The notes under the pieces were generated by a model. The model did no database searches and was not told the origin of the DNA. It saw nothing but the letters and a program-made list of their open reading frames with translations. A stretch of DNA of 6,628 nucleotides from NCBI GenBank assembly GCA_945980015.1, contig CAMFQI010000069.1, positions 1 through 6,628 of the forward strand, read 5' to 3'. Shown here one piece after another: positions 6,395 to 6,628 of this stretch (within the stretch, counting starts at the first letter, position 1; every line of letters begins with the position of its first letter). The position numbers were made by a program, and so were the translations under genes. The DNA is from an uncultured Eubacterium sp. (GTDB taxonomy: Bacteria > Bacillota > Clostridia > Oscillospirales > Acutalibacteraceae).

Positions 6395-6628
6395 ATGAAA
6401 ATGTTTTTTAGTTATTTATGTGCAGCGTTAATAGGCGGTGGAGGATATTGCCTTATCGAAATACTATGGAGAGGACGAACGCACTACTCAATGTTTTTTG
6501 CTGGCGCAATAGTACTGAGCAGCTTTTATTATATCACAAACCGATTCAGTTTTCCATTTTGGCTCAAATGCATCATCGGTATGATAATCATAACAGGCGT
6601 TGAGCTTATTTTCGGAATAGTCTTTAAT
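6395..6628 (+). CDS. 5' part of a small multi-pass membrane protein, CmpB-like (putative ABC-transporter type IV)
   Basis: The frame is open from 6395 to the window end (78 codons, no stop), so the gene continues beyond the window. The protein begins MKMFFSYLCAALIGG and has three hydrophobic segments (about residues 4-24, 33-48 and 59-77). A conserved-looking cytoplasmic-type loop, IEILWRGRTHYSMFFAG, spans 21-37, and FPFWLKCIIGMIIITGVEL spans 53-71. The pattern of a Glu-containing helix, W/F-RG-x-T-H-W/Y-S-M, then PLWLKxxIG and (L/V)ExxFG, is what I know from the CmpB-type family (Pfam 'ABC_trans_CmpB'), frequent in Clostridia and of unproven function. The start is uncertain. ATG 6395 and ATG 6401 are both possible and neither has a clear ribosome binding site. 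An in-frame stop at 6356-6358 limits extension. It is divergent from cca. Confidence 0.7.
   Translation, partial: MKMFFSYLCAALIGGGGYCLIEILWRGRTHYSMFFAGAIVLSSFYYITNRFSFPFWLKCIIGMIIITGVELIFGIVFN
6528..6556 (-). promoter_or_regulatory. Possible cca promoter inside the divergent gene
   Basis: On the minus strand, TGGAAA (6556-6551) and an extended -10 TGATATAAT (6536-6528, hexamer 6533-6528) have a 17-base spacer. It would give cca a leader of roughly 175 bases. The shorter intergenic stretch 6347-6394 shows only AT-rich sequence with no convincing -35/-10 pair. The -35 is weak (4 of 6), and the site lies in coding sequence of the opposite gene, so chance is plausible. Confidence 0.25.

Noticed and set aside
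6418..6603. Plus-strand 61-codon frame near the right edge
   Set aside because: It overlaps the 6395-6628 frame in another phase. That frame encodes a coherent hydrophobic family-like protein, whereas this one is a mixed-composition shadow.
1..6628. A new defence, mobile or biosynthetic system
   Set aside because: All complete genes belong to well-known core families. I see no CRISPR repeats, integrase, toxin-antitoxin pair, reverse transcriptase or biosynthetic cluster signatures.

Overview
The window looks like the left end of a metagenomic or draft-genome contig from a low-to-moderate GC Firmicute, most likely a gut-type member of the Clostridia. This rests on AT-rich DNA (about 40% GC judged by eye), strong AGGAGG-type ribosome binding sites, sigma-A-like promoters with 17-base spacers, a full-length formate-tetrahydrofolate ligase, and a membrane protein resembling a family common in Clostridia (CmpB-like). 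The taxonomic reading is inference. I see no mobile element, CRISPR array, tRNA or rRNA, and nothing I can defend as a previously undescribed system. The content is mostly core housekeeping.

Bases 1-46 are not biological. They are an Illumina Nextera adapter (end of the P5 arm, i5 index CTAAGCCT, Read 1 primer and Tn5 mosaic end) left on the contig. Genuine sequence starts at 47 with the 3' part of an unrecognised plus-strand gene (to 364). A bidirectional terminator (371-412) separates it from a leftward operon.

That minus-strand operon reads, in order of transcription, fhs (3665-1998), tsaE (1998-1561), tsaB (1559-888) and rpiB (878-429). It is tightly packed: fhs and tsaE overlap by one base, tsaE and tsaB are one base apart, and tsaB and rpiB are nine bases apart. 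It starts at a good promoter (TTGGAA-N17-TATAAT) and ends at the terminator shared with the first gene. It joins one-carbon metabolism (10-formyl-THF), two subunits of the t6A tRNA modification machinery, and ribose-5-phosphate isomerase B.

A 138-base divergent intergenic region (3666-3803) holds back-to-back promoters and a perfect 9-bp inverted repeat over the -35 of the rightward promoter. To the right lies a SEDS-family glycan polymerase, probably RodA (3804-4985). It meets a convergent gene for a class II CCA-adding or poly(A)-polymerase-like nucleotidyltransferase with an HD domain (6346-5015). The terminator hairpin between them runs into the last codons of the nucleotidyltransferase gene. 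At the right edge a divergent plus-strand gene begins at about 6395 and runs off the window. It encodes a small multi-pass membrane protein resembling the CmpB-type 'putative ABC-transporter type IV' family.

No gene-free stretch exceeds about 140 bases.
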